Positions 33,870-46,180 are shown, counted from the stretch's first letter. The stretch is DNA of 64,000 nt from Congeria kusceri (GCA_027627225.1 CM051028.1:24176364-24240363); one strand, 5' to 3'. Translations and numbers: made by a program. Notes: a model not told the origin generated them from the letters alone.

Positions 33870-34360
33870 GAATCGGTCACCTCTCCGTTAAAACTAACCA
33901 AAAACACACCCTCTCCGTTACGGTACATGTCCCTCTCCGTTAAAAATCAACACGGAAACTACGGGTAGGTCACTTTCACGTTAATATAATAGGTTTTTAT
34001 CGCTAAAATTCTTGTTTTATTTGTTTCACGGAACATCTTGGACATTGAACTGCTTATATATCATAGATTTTACTCCATAAAACAGTACGTTTTCTAGAAA
34101 TAGCGAAAACAGTTGTTAACTGTGACTGACATTTACTAATTTCAGTGATGTTTTCTGTCTTCATTTCCTTTGTTTAATTAAAACCAGGTGTTTTATGGAC
34201 CAAACTTAGTTAAACAATGATTCCACTATGGCTGTATGTTGTAACCGATAGCACAATTAGTAGAAAAAATGGTATAAATGCCATAAACTTAGACCACGGC
34301 ACAGAGTAGGCAGGTACTGGGAACCTCTCCGTATGAGGAACCGGTACCCTCTCCGACGCC
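33870..34360 (+). repeat. CTCTCCGT motif cluster, forward
   Basis: The motif 'cctctccgtt' or 'ccctctccgt' occurs at about 33882, 33909, 33931, 34326 and 34350, each next to 'ggtac'-containing sequence ('ggtacatgtccctctccgtt', 'ggaaccggtaccctctccg'). A counterpart in inverted orientation lies at 36838-36930. Confidence 0.6.
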
Positions 34361-34577
34361 ACAGCTTTTATTGATAGTTTCGCTGCAAAACAAAACATAT
34401 AAATTTTGCATTATGTAATTTGTTATCATTCAAATGTATGGCATTAAACATAATTTCTAGCTGTTTGATGCCCTTTCTGAAACTGAATTGTTTTCAATTT
34501 GAAGACGAGCTTTTACGTCATGAACTCTCATTGAATTTTATTCAAAATTGTTGGTTATTTGGGTACTGCAATGTGAT

Positions 34578-34905
34578 TTAAAGGGGCGTATCGACGGCTA
34601 ATACGGCAAGTTATTTTCTGAAAAATAAAATTTTATTTTATGAATTATTTATTAAATGATTGCTTAACACATAGGTCTTGTTTTTATAACCAAACAGTAA
34701 AAGGTTGTCTTTTATAATTATTACAAGTGGTCACCGTGACACTGTGCGTGGGCGCGGAAAATATGAAATGTACATGAAGTACCGCTATGTGCATGCACAC
34801 TATTTATAACTGTACTGTAGCGTGAGAAAGATTTCATTGAAGTGAGAGATTTTGTAGGCGTGAGTTCAAATCCTACAGGAACCCCGTGTACCAAAACACA
34901 AATTT
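34578..34905 (+). mobile_element. tRNA-containing element with TTAAAGGG end (forward copy)
   Basis: Starts 'ttaaaggggcgtatcgacgg' and ends after a tRNA-like 3' part with B box GTGAGTTCAAATCC at 34860-34873. A tRNA-5'-like 'tgtagcgtgag' lies near 34818. A homologous copy in the opposite orientation is at 37150-37512. The outer TTAAAGGG end recalls the elements at 829, 6909 and 22383. Confidence 0.6.
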
Positions 34906-35029
34906 TTGGCATTGTATTTATTTTTTCTTAACGACTCCATCAGCATTTTATTGCTATTAGAAAATTATAGAAAAAGAGCCTTCGTGTGCACTCGATTTCC
35001 TCGTATTTAATAGTACTCGGGCCTATTGT

Positions 35030-35735
35030 TTATAGAATGAGATAATCACTGTGATGAAGTATGTTGAATTTTAAGTCTATACCTCTTATGGATATTAAAA
35101 CATTTGACCTAAAATTCTAAGTTGAAAAAGGGCAAAAACTCCACCAAAATCCTTGATACACTTACCTCATCTTGTCTACAGAATGGGTTCATAACTGTGA
35201 TCAAGTATTTTGAGTTTCAAGTCAATACCTCTTATAAATATTGTGAAATTGGACCTAAAGCGAAAATTCTAAGTTGAAAAAGGGGCAATAACTCAAACAA
35301 ATCCTAGATAGAGTTACATCCTCTTGCTTACAGAATTAGTTCATAACTGTGATTGAGTACTTTGAGTTTCAAGTCAATATTTCATATAGGTATTGAGAAA
35401 TTTTACCTAAAGCGAAAATTGTAAGTTGAAAAGGGTAATAACTCCAACATAATCAGTAAAATAGTTACCTCATCTTGCTGCAGAATGGGGCCAGCACCAT
35501 AAACAAGTACATTTTGTTTCAATTTCATGTCTTTGATAGTTATTGGGATATTTTATATTTACAAAAAATTAACAAAATATGCAAATTTTTTATCCAATCA
35601 AGGGCCGATAACTCTGGAAATACAAATCACAGTGTTAACTGTCTTGTTGTAATTGATTATCCTTTGATAGTGAACAAGTATTGAAAGTTTGAAATGGATA
35701 CCTTTGATATTTTTGTGAGAAATGGACTCTGACAA
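35030..35735. repeat. ~155-bp tandem repeat, four to five units
   Basis: Units restart at 'ttcataactgtgatcaagta'-like sequences near 35190, 35340 and 35490. Each contains 'gagtttcaagtcaatacc', 'cgaaaattctaagttgaaaa' and 'gcaataactc'. Outer units are more diverged. Confidence 0.8.
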
Positions 35736-36044
35736 AAAACTTAACCAAAAATCGTCGAGTTTAAAATGGTAATGTGCCTTGTCGATACGTTTCTATATTT
35801 ACGGGAATTACCGTCGAAATGCCACTTCAATTCGCATAATGATACTTTGATATCATTATTTTTTTTTTCAATTGATCTTTGACAGTTGTTGCACTGCGTC
35901 TTGTTAATATTATGTAAGATTATAATAATTGTCACTTGTAAATAACAGCACGGTTATTTAACTAATAAAGAAAATGTATAACCGATAAATAAAAAAAGAA
36001 AAATGATTTTAAAGTAAAAAAAAATATGAAAAGAAAAAAGACAG

Positions 36045-36080
36045 TTTTTGGCAGGACTCGAACTACAGTCTAATATCAAT
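36045..36080 (-). other. tRNA B-box-like fragment
   Basis: On the minus strand 'tgtagttcgagtcctgccaa' resembles the T-arm and acceptor end of a tRNA. No matching A box was located, so this is a fragment, not a tRNA gene. Confidence 0.35.
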
Positions 36081-36189
36081 CAAGGGCCTCTTGGGTAGAT
36101 CGGATGAAAATTGTTTGACTTTGACTTGACAGAAACGAAAGTGATCTACAGACCGACAGACTTGGTCAGACCGACGTAAAGCAATCCAA

Positions 36190-36383
36190 TAGTTTAGTTC
36201 AAACCTAGTTAGCTCGATTACATCGAAAGCCTAAGGCTTATTGAGACACTCTCGAGCCCGTTTCCTGGGTAGAACCAGTACTTGGTGTCTTTGGGGGATA
36301 TCTTGAGTACGTTCCCAGAGTGGGGATCGAACCCAGTTTCCGGTCGCTAGGCGGACACCATATCCACTACGCCACCGCGACCT
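36190..36383 (-). mobile_element. tRNA-derived SINE (widespread bivalve type)
   Basis: On the minus strand the head is a tRNA: A box GTGGCGTAGTGG at 36376-36365, and B box GGGTTCGATCCCCA at 36334-36321. The body follows with 'ctcaagatatcccccaaag', 'tactggttctacccagga' and 'ctcgagagtgtctcaataag'. This is a SINE I recall as dispersed across bivalve genomes. A decayed copy is at 48751-48890. Confidence 0.85.
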
Positions 36384-36837
36384 CAAGCAAACCAAAACAT
36401 CGATAAGGTCACATAATAATTATCAAAACAGTTGAACAATGTAGGATTGTGTATTTTAAGTCAAAGAATACATGCATTTGATACAATTAACAAACACGCA
36501 TTTATTGCACACACAATATACACGTCATATTATTAAAATACATAATTTTTTACTTTGTCAAACTTTAATCGATTACTTTTTTAAAATGCTGACATATTCT
36601 CAATGATAATACTTTAAATTATATTTTCGTTTAATAATAATTTTTATTTTCTTATATTTTTGAAGGAAAATGTCACTGTAATAATTTTCATTGCTGTATT
36701 TTTACTGAAAATCGCGTGTATTGTTTTAATTGATCATCAAAGTGGTTTGAGTTCTACACATCTTGAGTTGAAACGGATTTAAAAAGAAACATCTCCCTAT
36801 CAATATCCGTATAGATAAGAACTCGTGTGTAAATGAA

Positions 36838-36930
36838 CTATAACGGAAAGGTTGCAGGTACCATACACGGAGAGGACACAGGTACCACAAAAATGAAGTA
36901 ACGGAGAGGATACAGGTGCCGAGGTGACAC
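36838..36930 (-). repeat. CTCTCCGT motif cluster, inverted
   Basis: 'acggagagg' occurs twice (about 36869 and 36901), with a variant 'acggaaagg' at 36843; each is followed by 'caggtac' or 'caggtgc'. The reverse complement, 'ggtacctgtgtcctctccgt', aligns with 'ggtacatgtccctctccgtt' at 33920. Confidence 0.6.
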
Positions 36931-37149
36931 TAATTTCATTTCGTTTTGTACATATTTAAGACAGTATTTATCATTTTTTGTGATTTTTACTAATGAAATA
37001 TCAGTTGAGAATTGCACCAAACAGGAATTGACAGAAATCGATACACATATGTACACAAACTTCAAATGTAAATATGTGGGGTTGATGACTGTCTGAAAAT
37101 GTTATCTTTCGTTTAAGTTCCGTATTGCATTTGTACAAAAAACAAACAT

Positions 37150-37512
37150 GCTGTTTCAAAGCTTAGAAACACTGTTCTTTCGATACACGGATCAAGCCGG
37201 ATTCAAACTCACGCCTACAAAATCCGCGTCGAGCACTTCCTACGCTAGTCTACATTTATCAAAAGTGCACATGCGTGTAGCGATACTTCATGTGCATTTC
37301 ATTCAAAATCGATTTTACTACTACTTATAATTTTCCCGCGCCCGCGAAAAGTGTCACGTTGATAACATTTTATAATTATAAAAAGTATTTAACTGTTTGT
37401 TTATAAAAAAGACTTATGCGTGAAGTGATCATTTAATGAATATTTTATAAAATATAGATCTATTTTTATTATATATATTATACCGTATAAGCCGTCGATA
37501 CGACCCTTTAAT
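37150..37512 (-). mobile_element. tRNA-containing element with TTAAAGGG end (inverted copy)
   Basis: The reverse complement begins 'ttaaagggtcgtatcgacgg' at 37512. It passes 'cgtgacacttttcgcgggcg' and 'gcacatgaagtatcgctac', and ends in a B-box-like GTGAGTTTGAATCC at 37212-37199. It is homologous throughout to 34578-34905 in the opposite orientation, so the pair flanks 2.2 kb in inverted orientation. Confidence 0.65.
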
Positions 37513-37774
37513 ATATTTGTTTGTTTTTATATCGGGAGAAGTCAAATCCCATCATCAAACAATGTTCTCTATATGTTCTCGTAGACTTAATGTTGCTTTC
37601 TTGTATATGACTTGGTAACTGATTACACATCAATTTGTAATATAATTATGTTAATGATTAAATGACTAAAACGATGTTATGCAGTCTAAAGATTAACATG
37701 CTTATCGGAAAGAAAGAAGGGAACAGTTCATTGGTGTGTATCATGAATCAAACAGTCTAGCTGATGATATAGTT

Positions 37775-37780
37775 TTTATT
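37775..37780 (-). promoter_or_regulatory. Polyadenylation signal AATAAA of the collagen C4-like pseudogene
   Basis: AATAAA on the minus strand lies four bases after the TAA stop at 37786-37784. It is close to the coding end but well formed. Confidence 0.4.
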
Positions 37781-37783
37781 ACT

Positions 37784-38307
37784 TTACAACGTTTTTGAAC
37801 AGACAGCGCATGGTAACTCCCGACCGTTAACATACGGAGGGCATTTCAAAGAACCGAATCGTCCCTCAACGAGATAGAAGAGAGCCCCATTTGCATTTGC
37901 ATGACCTCCCTCCAGTACCTCGGCGTTTTTGTCCATACACACGTCGTTCTTGCCTTGGTGGCCATTGTTTTCAGCCATCAGATACCCCTGCTACTCCAAC
38001 GACCAACCGCTGTAGCAAGATGTCCTTGTCCTTACCACACAAAATCCAGTCCTTATCCAACCACACTGTTATGATATCATATCTTTAAAAAAATTATTAC
38101 AAACTAATCCAAACTCTGTTATATATATATTGTGTCTTTAGTGCTTTAATTCCCCCGCTTGATTCTTCTTTATATTGTTCTAATTGAATCAACTTTTGCA
38201 ACACGGTATGTTCGTATTCAAATCTGTTAGAGGTGTAGGTCACACAGGCTTGAGCATCCGCAGTAAGTGCAGACACCAGAAGTCCCAAGCACTATGGATG
38301 TCAGCAT
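37784..38307 (-). pseudogene. Short-chain collagen C4-like secreted protein, broken
   Basis: The C-terminal part (about 38030-37784) matches the C4-like domain seen in many bivalve short-chain collagen C4-like proteins: GWSLE, QGYLMAENNGHQ, VCMDKNAEV, NGALFYLVEGRFGSL, CPPYVNGRELPCAVC, stop TAA. These are secreted extracellular-matrix-type proteins. The N-terminal part begins at ATG 38307 with MLTSIVLG. After a one-base shift in a GGG run it continues LLVSALTADAQAC, a typical signal peptide, and then a short coiled-coil-like stretch (EHTVLQKLIQLEQYKEE) to about 38145. Three lesions are visible: the signal-peptide frameshift, a TAG in place of a Tyr-type codon between GWSLE and QGYLM, and loss of the middle (collagenous repeats and first half of the C4 domain), since under 100 bp separate the two parts. 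TATA box and AATAAA remain. It is therefore a recent pseudogene rather than an intron-containing gene, unless the gap is an assembly deletion. Confidence 0.8.
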
Positions 38308-38340
38308 TTTGAAATGTTATTAATGTTCAGAGTAACGCGG

Positions 38341-38349
38341 CTTTATATA
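38341..38349 (-). promoter_or_regulatory. TATA box of the collagen C4-like pseudogene
   Basis: TATATAAAG on the minus strand lies about 34 bases upstream of the ATG at 38307. A start site about 30 bases downstream would give a very short 5' UTR, as expected for a TATA-type promoter of a highly expressed secreted protein. Confidence 0.6.
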
Positions 38350-40114
38350 CTGATGTGTATTTCAACATGCTATAATACATTTGATATTGTTTTGTTATTA
38401 CTCAAATATCTTTACGCATTTTGCGGTCATTTTACCAGGAAAGATTGCGCAATTCAGTAAACAAATGACAAATCCACGACGTTAAATCATCCGAATTTCT
38501 CACCTTCGTTCGCGGAATGAATATTAACGTTTGAATATAAATTAGCAATACGTCTGCAAAATGTAACTTCTACGTGCTGCAGCAATTATGTAAATTTTGA
38601 ATTTCGTACAAATGTAGGCGTTGTTTTCAAATATATAAAGATGTGTTATAGCACAAACGAGATTATAAATTGTGCAGGTACACACTTCAAATTTTTTTGT
38701 GTAAGTTCTGGAAAAATACCTGCTAAAGATTATCATCCACATTGTATTGCTAAACTTGTTCACTGATACAAAGGCATATATGTTTTCCAAACTGACTCTA
38801 ACCAATCACTAGCTCGAAGCTCTATCTAACTATAAACCAATAGCTATTTTGTGAAGTACGTAATGCAACGTGTAAAAATGTGCATGGGTATAACTATTGT
38901 GTTCGAATACAATAACTGGCATTATAATTATGTATATTACCTAAAAATGTATGTGCTTCTGTGTAACACATTTATAAATCAAAATGCGTGTGGTAATTTT
39001 AAGTGAAGTTAGGTGCATATGTTTAATCAATGTTTGATTATAGTTTTCGTCCATGAACTTTACTAAGTATATAAACGGCAAATATTTTCAGCAGCTTCAC
39101 TTTCCTAATCAATGACTATTTTTTGTATACGTCATATTTTCAGGTGGTTTGACCAATGGCAGTGCAAATCGCAGATGTAATTTATGTTGATTTATACAAA
39201 TTATTATGATATTATGTTGTCGGTTTATGATGAGTTATCAACAAGATCTATGTGAAGTTTCCAAACATAAATTTACGTTCTGAGAAATAAGTAAACAATT
39301 CCCGGGCTAGGATACATTATCAGTCAGGTAAGGTAGCAAAAAATTATCATGTTTAAAGAATTGCGGATATATAGGGAAAATTCGTTAGTAAGCTCGCCAC
39401 AGGCTCGCTTATTAACAAAATTCCTTAACTCGTTTAATAAAATTTGGTATAAAATGACAATTCGTGTCAGATCTTTTTTATCACATGCTTTTAAATAAAA
39501 ACAAAACCATTATTATTTGTTGATTAATTGTGTACTGATAAGTTTTGTACTGCCGTGACGTCATTTCATGTTGACGACATCTTTTTCACCAAAATAACGT
39601 TATGCCATTGGTCAGTCAAAGAATATGTAGCAAATGATAACGTTCAACATGTTATCTTACACGTGTGATAGATAAAACTATTTGTAATGGCTGTATTACA
39701 CGGAAAAACAAGGTGTAGCATGTGATAAAGTATGCTGAATAACATTCCGGTCTGTAAAATTATGCAAAATGCCTTTGGGTAATTTGAAGTTCAAAATACA
39801 ACGCAGTAGCTGTTAAAAGAACATTAGAACCAGTTATTACGGACGCCACGTATGATCAATTTAGTCAGGTTCAAAGGTGACGGAAACAGGACTCATAAAA
39901 TTGCCTTGGGATTTAGAGACGTAGCTAAATTATACAACATAAGATCAAGCACTATATGAAGAAATTGAACGTATTATCAGTTATTACATATTATTAAAAC
40001 ATCAAATGTAATGTTAATGTCCATTTGAGATATTTGAAACTTTATATCAATCGTTGCATCTGTAATACCGTAAGGCGACAAAATATGCATAATTTACCAT
40101 TATATTGAGGATAA
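38350..40114. other. No gene; one hairpin
   Basis: AT-rich, no recognised coding. A 46-bp imperfect hairpin lies at 39377-39422 ('aaaattcgttagtaagctcg' against 'cgcttattaacaaaatt'). Confidence 0.5.
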
Positions 40115-41112
40115 TAACAAATAATACATAGTGTTACTAAAAATAGTAACATTTTGACGTCGATTACGGGCCGTTACGCGGCTCCGCTGAGCCGATATAA
40201 TTATAATTGGCCGCGGCCGATTTTTCGATAATCGAAGAGAATCCGATCGCGCGACGTCAACGACCACGAATGGCGTAGAGCTATTTAGTCAAAATTAAAC
40301 GGTTATATCCGAAAATACAAATACTGCATATTACAGAAAGTTTGTAGTTAAATTGATTAAATATATATATACGATCTATAGCCTATGCATCTTTTAGTTT
40401 GAGAAAAACAATCACTGAACAAAATTGAACAGATCGGAAACTTTTACTGTACCTCAATTTCAATCCATTGCTTCCAACAATAAAAATCCAACAATACTGT
40501 AAGCAATTCCATTGTCTTGTATCCATAAGCCTCAATTTTAACAATCATGATATTAATTTCATGTGAACCATTCTGACCAGAAACACGATTTACGAAATCG
40601 CAATGACTGGTCAGAACGTTTGATTTTATTCGATTCAAAGTCTCAAAATATATTATTTATCCAACTGACACATTCATCATTCAGAATTCGTCCATGCATG
40701 ATTTATTAAACTAATAGTAATGCATTTTACTAAAATAAAAGCAAACACGACATAACGTTGTCACAACAAAACTGCGAGTCCAGCGAAAACTGGTTTGTTT
40801 CGTCACTGTTTTTCTGTTTATAAATTACGTCATTTGTTAGAATTGCGTCACGCGTAATTAGTTGAATGTTAATTAAAAGTACGGCAAGTTTGTTTGGTGT
40901 TTTTGTTAACATTTTGTGTAATAAAGAAAGTAACATGATTCTTTTCTTGTGACAGGATAATATGTATTATAAACGATAATATACGGCAGAGCTGGGCCGG
41001 GCGTCTATAATCGGCCCTAGCCGTATAACGGCCCTCGGGCCAAAGGCCCTCGGGCCGTTATATCGGCAGCGGGCCGATTATAGATGCCCGGCCCAGCTAT
41101 GTCGTATATTAT
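40115..41112. repeat. 1-kb tandem duplication, unit D1
   Basis: Directly repeated at 41113-42110 (offset 999 at the left, 990 at the right). Each unit starts with 'gttactaaaaatagtaac', a small palindrome, and a GC-rich head flanked by 'gacgtc' (40157-40260). It then has about 700 bp of AT-rich sequence and ends in a long GC-rich palindrome. Confidence 0.9.
40976..41112. repeat. GC-rich long palindrome, D1
   Basis: Arms of about 65 bp around a central AAA (41042-41044). Arm segments 'gagctgggccgggcgtctat' and 'atagatgcccggcccagct' pair across the centre, as do 'aacggccctcgggcc' and 'ggccctcgggccgtt'. It stands out sharply from the AT-rich surroundings. Confidence 0.9.
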
Positions 41113-42110
41113 TGTCTAAATAATACATATTGTTACTAAAAATAGTAACAATTTGACGTCGATTACGGGCCGTTACTCGGCTCAGCTGAGCCGATAAAAC
41201 AGAATCTATTATTGGCCGCGGCCGATTTTTCGATAATCGAAGAGAATCTGATCGCGCGACGTCAATGACAACGAATGGCGTATTTACTCAAAATTAAACG
41301 GTTATATCCGAAAATGCAAATACTTAATATTAACGAAAGTTTGTAGTTACATTGATTAAATATATAGGATCTATAGCTTATGCATCTTTGAGTTTGAGTA
41401 AAAGAATCACTGAACAAAATTGAACAGATCGGAAACTTTTACTGTACCTCAATTTCAATCCATTGCTTCACACACAAAAATCCAACAGTACTGTAAGCAC
41501 TTCTATTCCCTTTTCTTGTATCCATAAGCCTTACTTTTTAACAATCATGATATTAATTGCATGAGAACCATTCTGACCAGAGACGCGATTTACGAAATCG
41601 CAATGACTGGTCAGAACGTTTGATTTTATTCCGATTCAAAGTCTCAAAATATATTATTTCAGTTCAACTGACACATTCTTCATTCAGAATTCGCCATGCA
41701 CGATTTATTAAACTAATTGTAATGTATTTTACTAAAAAATAAAAGCAAACACGACATAATCGTTGTCACTACATAACTGAGAGTCCAGCGAAAACTGGTT
41801 TGTTTCGTCACTGTTTGTCTGTTTATAAATTACGTCATTCGTTAGAATTGCGTCACGTACTGCGTAATTAGTTGAATGTCAAATAATAGTGCGGAAAGTT
41901 TGTTTGGTGTTTTTGTTAACATTTTGTGTAATAAAAAAAGTAACATGATTCTTTTCATGTGAAAGAATAATATGTATTATGAACGATAACATACGGCAGA
42001 GCTGGGCCGGGCGTCTATAATCGGCCCTTGCCGTATAGCGGCCCGAGGGCCTTTGGCAGCGGGCCGATTACGGATGCCCGGCCCAGCTCTGCCGTATATT
42101 ATTGTCTAAG
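41113..42110. repeat. 1-kb tandem duplication, unit D2
   Basis: Copy of D1 with scattered substitutions and small indels. Its head contains a perfect palindrome 'tcggctcagctgagccga' (41176-41193) where D1 has 'gcggctccgctgagccga'. Confidence 0.9.
41987..42108. repeat. GC-rich palindrome, D2 (centre deleted)
   Basis: Same arms as 40976-41112 but the centre reads 'gcggcccgagggcctttggc', so part of the inner stem has been lost, as often happens to long perfect palindromes. Confidence 0.85.
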
Positions 42111-44908
42111 TAACGGCTCGGTTCGTTGCATGATTATCACGTTGTATCTGACGTGCACTCTAAGCTAAGCCATCGGGCGAATGCACCATTACTTTACATT
42201 TGGGAAAAAGCACAATGAATATGCATGGTTATAGAAATTCATAACAACGCAAATATATAGCGATGATCCCTTTTAGCAAAAACACGATTTACAAAATACT
42301 AGTACAAGTAAACTGTGCTTATGCTCGTCATGTGCTGTCATTGTGAATTTAAAATTTGCATTGATAAAGCCTGTACTCATCACATCCACTAATAGTTGTT
42401 AAAATTGCCAATGCAATATAACAGCACACGATATTTAAGAAACGTCTAAATATGTAAAACACATTTATCAATGTATTGAAAGTGCACGGAACAAAGACAT
42501 CCTGTAATAATGTATTCAAATTTAGAAGTCGTGCATATACTGACTAGAATGATGGTGCAGGATGGTGTTGGTTTTCCCGTATATACTATTGTTATTTATG
42601 AGAGTGAATAAGTAAACAGTTTAAAAACACGAAATATGATACGATACGTTATTTGTTGACGTTTCTCTAGATATACATAACTGGACGAATATTTCATGGA
42701 ATATACTGGTACATCTCATTTGACGGACAATGCATGAACACATTTACAATAATAAAAACATGCATGACTTATCTCGTCAGTGCGTTCACAGTGTATGGTG
42801 TATGATAAAATAACGATATAATGCATTGGGTGGTAAAACTGTGTATGCAATTTTTGAATAATAATTTGGTTAACGTTTTAATGTGCTAATTTAATACTAA
42901 ATGTATGTAATCATTGTTAAGTAAATAATGTTGAATACAATGTTATGATTGATACAAAGAAATCAAATGTCCTTAGTTTATGCATTTGATAGTATTTAAC
43001 TGAAGCTTACACATTATTTTTTATAAATAACGCTATAAAACGTTTTGGGCTAAGGGAGTGTAATACATATACTCTGTTCGTTCTTATAAATAAAGTATAA
43101 AAAATGATATTTACCATAATTTTGAATATGCAATGTAATTTAATAGACACAACGTATTTGATGCGCTCAGGATAAATTTAATTGTTGATACATTTTACGA
43201 ATGCACATAAAAGTGAGATGAATTATTATATCTGATAAGAGATGATACATGCACTAACAAAAAACGGAGCCAATCCTTAACTGCAAAATATAGTCTAGAC
43301 CATTTAATACAATTGGGGAAAGGCAGATCAAACAAAATTAATTGTCACTTTCGACCGTATATAATATTTTACTTTTTAAAATGTGTATTTGCGATTTTTC
43401 AACTAGTCCCTTCTTTAGCATACTAAAACTACAAAGTGATTTGAAATTAGCTTGTACAACATAAAATAAACATAAACGCTTCTAAAATATCAGTTATTGT
43501 GCGTTGCTGAAATACACCAATTTTAAAACAAAGTAAGGTATTTTGTTATTATTCACTAGTTTTTGGAACATCTTATTTCTGTCGTACTACACCATATACA
43601 TGTATCCAATGCATTTTCTAATTTAGTTGGCTAGTTTGGTTGTACGCTGCATTCATAGGCGGCCTACATGTTTTGCATTTTAATCCGATTCCTATCAGGC
43701 GCTTCACTGAACTGCCATGGCATTTTCCACCTCATCCGCCATGCCAAGCAGTGAACCTGATTAAGTCGGCCATCGAAATGAATTGGCAATTAACATCACA
43801 GACATGCTGTCCCTAAACATACAACTCACACAATGCTAATTCGAACAAAATCTGTTTCAGTATTGTTGATAATTCTACCTACGGTTTCTTGCGTTGACGT
43901 TGCATAGTTATTTGTAACAACACAAAATGCAAACGGTGAAAATGATTATTTCTTTCATGTTGTAAAGTCTTAAATGTAGTTTCTTTCTTCCATGAATGTT
44001 GAATGTACTTGTTTGTAAAATAAATACCATACACTAAATTATTGTTTCCTAAAGCATTTCATCATAACACTGTTCTTCTCTGGTGTAGTCTCCCTGACTA
44101 CAAATTATTCTACATTTTATTTGATCCGACAATATAGCATCGACAATGTAACGAATGTTGATCAACAATGAATTGATAACATTAAACATATACAGAGAGT
44201 GAGATATCGTATCTAAACACTTTGAATATGGTTCACTGACAAACTTAGGAAATTCATTTTCAATTAAAAACTAAATGTCTTTTATTGTTAAGACAATACT
44301 GTTTGAATAATTTTGTAACTCCTGCTTCGTGTTAATATGAAAATGGCTACCATTGGAAACCATGTTTTAATAACTTTAGAATTTATTTGAGAACTTTATG
44401 AACATAATTAAGAAGTAGGATTTGATATTTTAAACCGTGTTTTGACTGATAGTTATAACGATGAAGATCTAAAAATGTAGACATTAGTTGTTTTATCTTA
44501 GATAATATTATGATACGAATACTGAGAATACTTGTATTTAAGGCATATGCATGTCCCGTTATGGACATTTCGTATACAAATATGTTCGTGGTAGTGATTA
44601 CACAAAATACGTGTGCTTAAAATATGACATTTCTGTATAAACATTCAAGTGTATTTTTTAAAGGCCTAGTTCAAGGATTGTCTGAGCTTTCCATGGGGTA
44701 TTCCACTCTGTGTATTGGTCCACCAAAAAATATCTTATCATTGTCTGCAATCTTTTTTCTCTGAGCTGACTATAATGGTTGAGCGCACTGTCTCAATTGC
44801 AGCTGTGTATTGATCTCAGCTGTTAAGGGTCGCCACGCTATGTCCACACTGTGACTACAGCAGCGTGCAAATACACAGGGGTACAATCAATACCCCATTA
44901 TTATTTTT
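42111..44908. other. No gene seen
   Basis: AT-rich. 42150-42240 resembles 45225-45310 ('catcgggcgaatgcac' against 'catcgggtgcatgcac'). An imperfect hairpin lies at about 43699-43762 ('caggcgcttcactgaactgc' against 'gcagtgaacctg'). Confidence 0.45.
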
Positions 44909-44927
44909 TTTTTGGGGGGGGGGGGGG
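44909..44927. repeat. Homopolymer T/G run
   Basis: A run of T followed directly by about 13 G; a possible assembly or sequencing weak point. Confidence 0.8.
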
Positions 44928-46180
44928 TCGGGCAAATAACACTGGATAACACTTTGTCTTTAACTTAATTATCTTGAAGCCACAAAAATTTCATTATCAA
45001 CTAGAAAGCACTCTACCAAGATAATTAGCCCTATCCCACAATAGTAAGAATCCTTTTTTAAAATTCCTTGATCCAGGAGGTGATCCAGATCATCACCCAA
45101 ATCTGGTAATTTGTTTACAGGCCTATGCCCTAACTTCCCAGAAGCTTTCGTGGAAATTCGTTCATACCCTTTTAAGTAACTACTCTGTATTTTGGATGAT
45201 CAATGTATTTAGGCATCATGTTTTATCTGAGCTTTGCGCTACACTTAGTCATCGGGTGCATGCACACTCAACTGACATTTTGGGATAGCAAAATGTATTT
45301 GAATGATTATAGCGCATCAAAATTATTGCTAGTTAATAAAATGCAGAAACATACTGTATGTTTGTCAATATTAATTAATGGTTTGCGTTGTTATGATAAA
45401 TGTGTATTCATTTTATATAAGAAATTTAAAAACATTTCAAGTAAACCATGGATCCTTTTTCGTAATAACTTATTATATAAAATAGCATAATAGAAATTCC
45501 TTAAACTAACATGAATGAATATTTTTTTTTTTCTGGTGAATTTTGTTACATCTAATTGCACGTTCGGTGCGAATACACAGCAACAGTAATTGTTCATTTT
45601 TGTATTATATTTAAGAGCTCTTGCTTTCCCTTTATCCCGAAGATACCTCTTCTAATTGTTATTTAAATTCTAAATGTAGACATCGACGTTTGCTGTAATC
45701 TTGTAAACAACGCATTAGACATTTTAGTTATTGCAGCATCTAATAGTAAATTATTTTTAGTTTAACATAGGGTAATGACTGCTTTGGGTTTATCGCCGTT
45801 ATAAAATGTTTCTTGTGGAGTTAGCACAATAATGCATGATTAGGCAGAAGAAAATTCTAAATAATTACCATCATCTTAACTAATCAATTGTTTGAAAACA
45901 ATGCACAACCCGTATGAGCGCATGTACAATAACAACAATAATTCTGTATCGATACTTCGTTTGTCTTAGGGACATAAGGTCAGTAATCCTTTGGTTCCGT
46001 TAGGTGTCATCAGGCGGTAATTGATGCCTTCCGGAAACTTAGTGAGTTTACAGGCGAGGTGAAACTTGGCGGCAAATCCCACGCCTGCTTCTCGTCGTTC
46101 ATTGCTAGTGCGACCGCTCCACAAGAATGTGTATCAACCGCCATGTTATGTAGAGCTGCAACGATTCAGCAATGGCTCTA
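44928..46180. other. No gene seen
   Basis: 45000-45180 ('gatccaggaggtgatccaga', 'tttcgtggaaattcgttcat') looks like a dispersed invertebrate repeat, but boundaries could not be set. The rest is AT-rich. Confidence 0.35.
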
